Part shown: piece by piece, positions 13,790-14,242 of the stretch
Position numbering within the stretch: the first letter of the stretch is position 1
Layout: every line of letters starts with the position of its first letter
Program-made: the position numbers and the translations under genes
Notes under the pieces: generated by a model
What the model was told of the DNA's origin: nothing
The model's input: the letters and a program-made list of their open reading frames with translations, nothing else
The model's database searches: none
DNA from: Cohaesibacteraceae bacterium
Lineage (GTDB): Bacteria > Pseudomonadota > Alphaproteobacteria > Rhizobiales > Cohaesibacteraceae
Direction: 5' to 3'
DNA: 14,242 nucleotides
NCBI GenBank assembly: GCA_016764535.1
Contig: JAESRR010000172.1
Coordinates: forward strand, 6,199-20,440

Positions 13790-14242
13790 CTAATTGTTGT
13801 AAGACTGAGCTGTTTTAATGAGATCCGAGCCGATATCATCGGCAAATTTTTCCCAAACAGGTTTCATCGCAGCACGCCATGCAGCTTTTGCATCGGCATC
13901 CAGTTGACGAATAACCGTTCCGGCCGACTCGATTTTCTTGCGGTTATCAAGGTTGATCTCGCGAGCGAGGCCATTACGGGTTACGGTTACTTCCTTGAGT
14001 ATGGTAGCGAGCTGAGTACGAATGCCGTCATCCAAACCTGCCCACCACTCGTCAGATGTCACAACAAGATAATCGATCACACCATGATCAGACTCTGTTA
14101 CGCCGTCCTGAACTTCAAAGAATTTTTTAGTGTAGATATTTGACCAGGTATTTTCCTGTCCATCAACAACACCGGTTTGAAGCGCACCATACACTTCCTT
14201 GAAAGCCAGTTTCTGCGGGTTGGCTCCAAGAGCTTCAAACTG
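13790..14242 (-). CDS. dctP: TRAP transporter periplasmic solute-binding protein DctP, C-terminal part; N-terminus beyond the right edge
   Basis: The last 150 residues of the extracytoplasmic binding protein that delivers solute to DctQM; the reading frame is open through 14242. The text begins QFEALGANPQKLAF and continues KEVYGALQTGVVDGQENTWSNI, a hallmark of DctP-type (C4-dicarboxylate: succinate, malate, fumarate) proteins rather than sialic acid or ectoine binders. The C-terminal KFFEVQ, VVTSDEWW and a long helical tail with many charged residues fit the family. The key carboxylate-binding arginine lies further upstream and cannot be seen here, so the substrate remains a family-level inference. 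It should be the first gene of the dctPQM operon, with its promoter outside the window. Confidence 0.9.
   Translation of the reverse strand, partial: QFEALGANPQKLAFKEVYGALQTGVVDGQENTWSNIYTKKFFEVQDGVTESDHGVIDYLVVTSDEWWAGLDDGIRTQLATILKEVTVTRNGLAREINLDNRKKIESAGTVIRQLDADAKAAWRAAMKPVWEKFADDIGSDLIKTAQSYNN

Noticed and set aside
1..14242. CRISPR arrays, tRNA or rRNA genes, insertion sequences, phage or toxin-antitoxin genes
   Set aside because: I looked for spaced repeats, cloverleaf stems, transposase motifs and small two-gene modules and found none. The window is filled by metabolic and transport genes.

Overview
The window looks like the chromosome of a Gram-negative heterotroph, most likely an alphaproteobacterium. 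The basis is a proteobacterial DppABCDF dipeptide importer in classic gene order, a DctPQM-type TRAP transporter, short 'type 2' citrate synthases, Shine-Dalgarno-led starts and a base composition that looks to be in the upper 40s % GC by eye. The genus cannot be read from the sequence. Genes are densely packed, there is no gap above about 255 bp, and I see no rRNA, tRNA, CRISPR array, insertion sequence or prophage.

Layout. Positions 1-5957 (minus strand) hold a complete dppA-dppB-dppC-dppD-dppF operon followed by the start of argE (acetylornithine deacetylase, cut by the left edge). A good intrinsic terminator sits between dppF and argE, only about 20 bp before the argE start. Behind the dppA promoter region, 6199-6981 (minus) encodes a creatininase-family amidohydrolase. 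A 254-bp divergent intergenic region then leads to a two-gene plus-strand operon: a D-2-hydroxyacid dehydrogenase of the glyoxylate/hydroxypyruvate reductase type (7236-8216) and a class I aminotransferase (8206-9378). This operon runs tail-to-tail, with overlapping stop codons, into a citrate-synthase-like gene on the minus strand (9375-10544) that carries an N-terminal MerR-like helix-turn-helix domain. A second, free-standing short citrate synthase (10637-11731, plus) diverges from it. Their 92-bp intergenic region carries a 13-bp direct repeat. Finally 11773-14242 (minus) is a TRAP transporter operon dctP (cut by the right edge)-dctQ-dctM, ending in a hairpin terminator that abuts the citrate synthase gene.

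How the parts may work together (inference). The locus pairs two high-affinity import systems, one for dipeptides or peptide-like amides and one probably for C4-dicarboxylate-type acids, with amide hydrolysis (ArgE, creatininase family), transamination, 2-oxoacid/2-hydroxyacid interconversion and acyl-CoA/2-oxoacid condensation. It reads as an organic-nitrogen and carbon scavenging island feeding the TCA cycle.

The most interesting part is the divergent citrate synthase pair. One paralogue is fused to a DNA-binding head, both keep most catalytic residues but differ at specific ones, and the shared promoter carries a repeated element. This suggests an enzyme-like metabolite sensor that controls its own locus.
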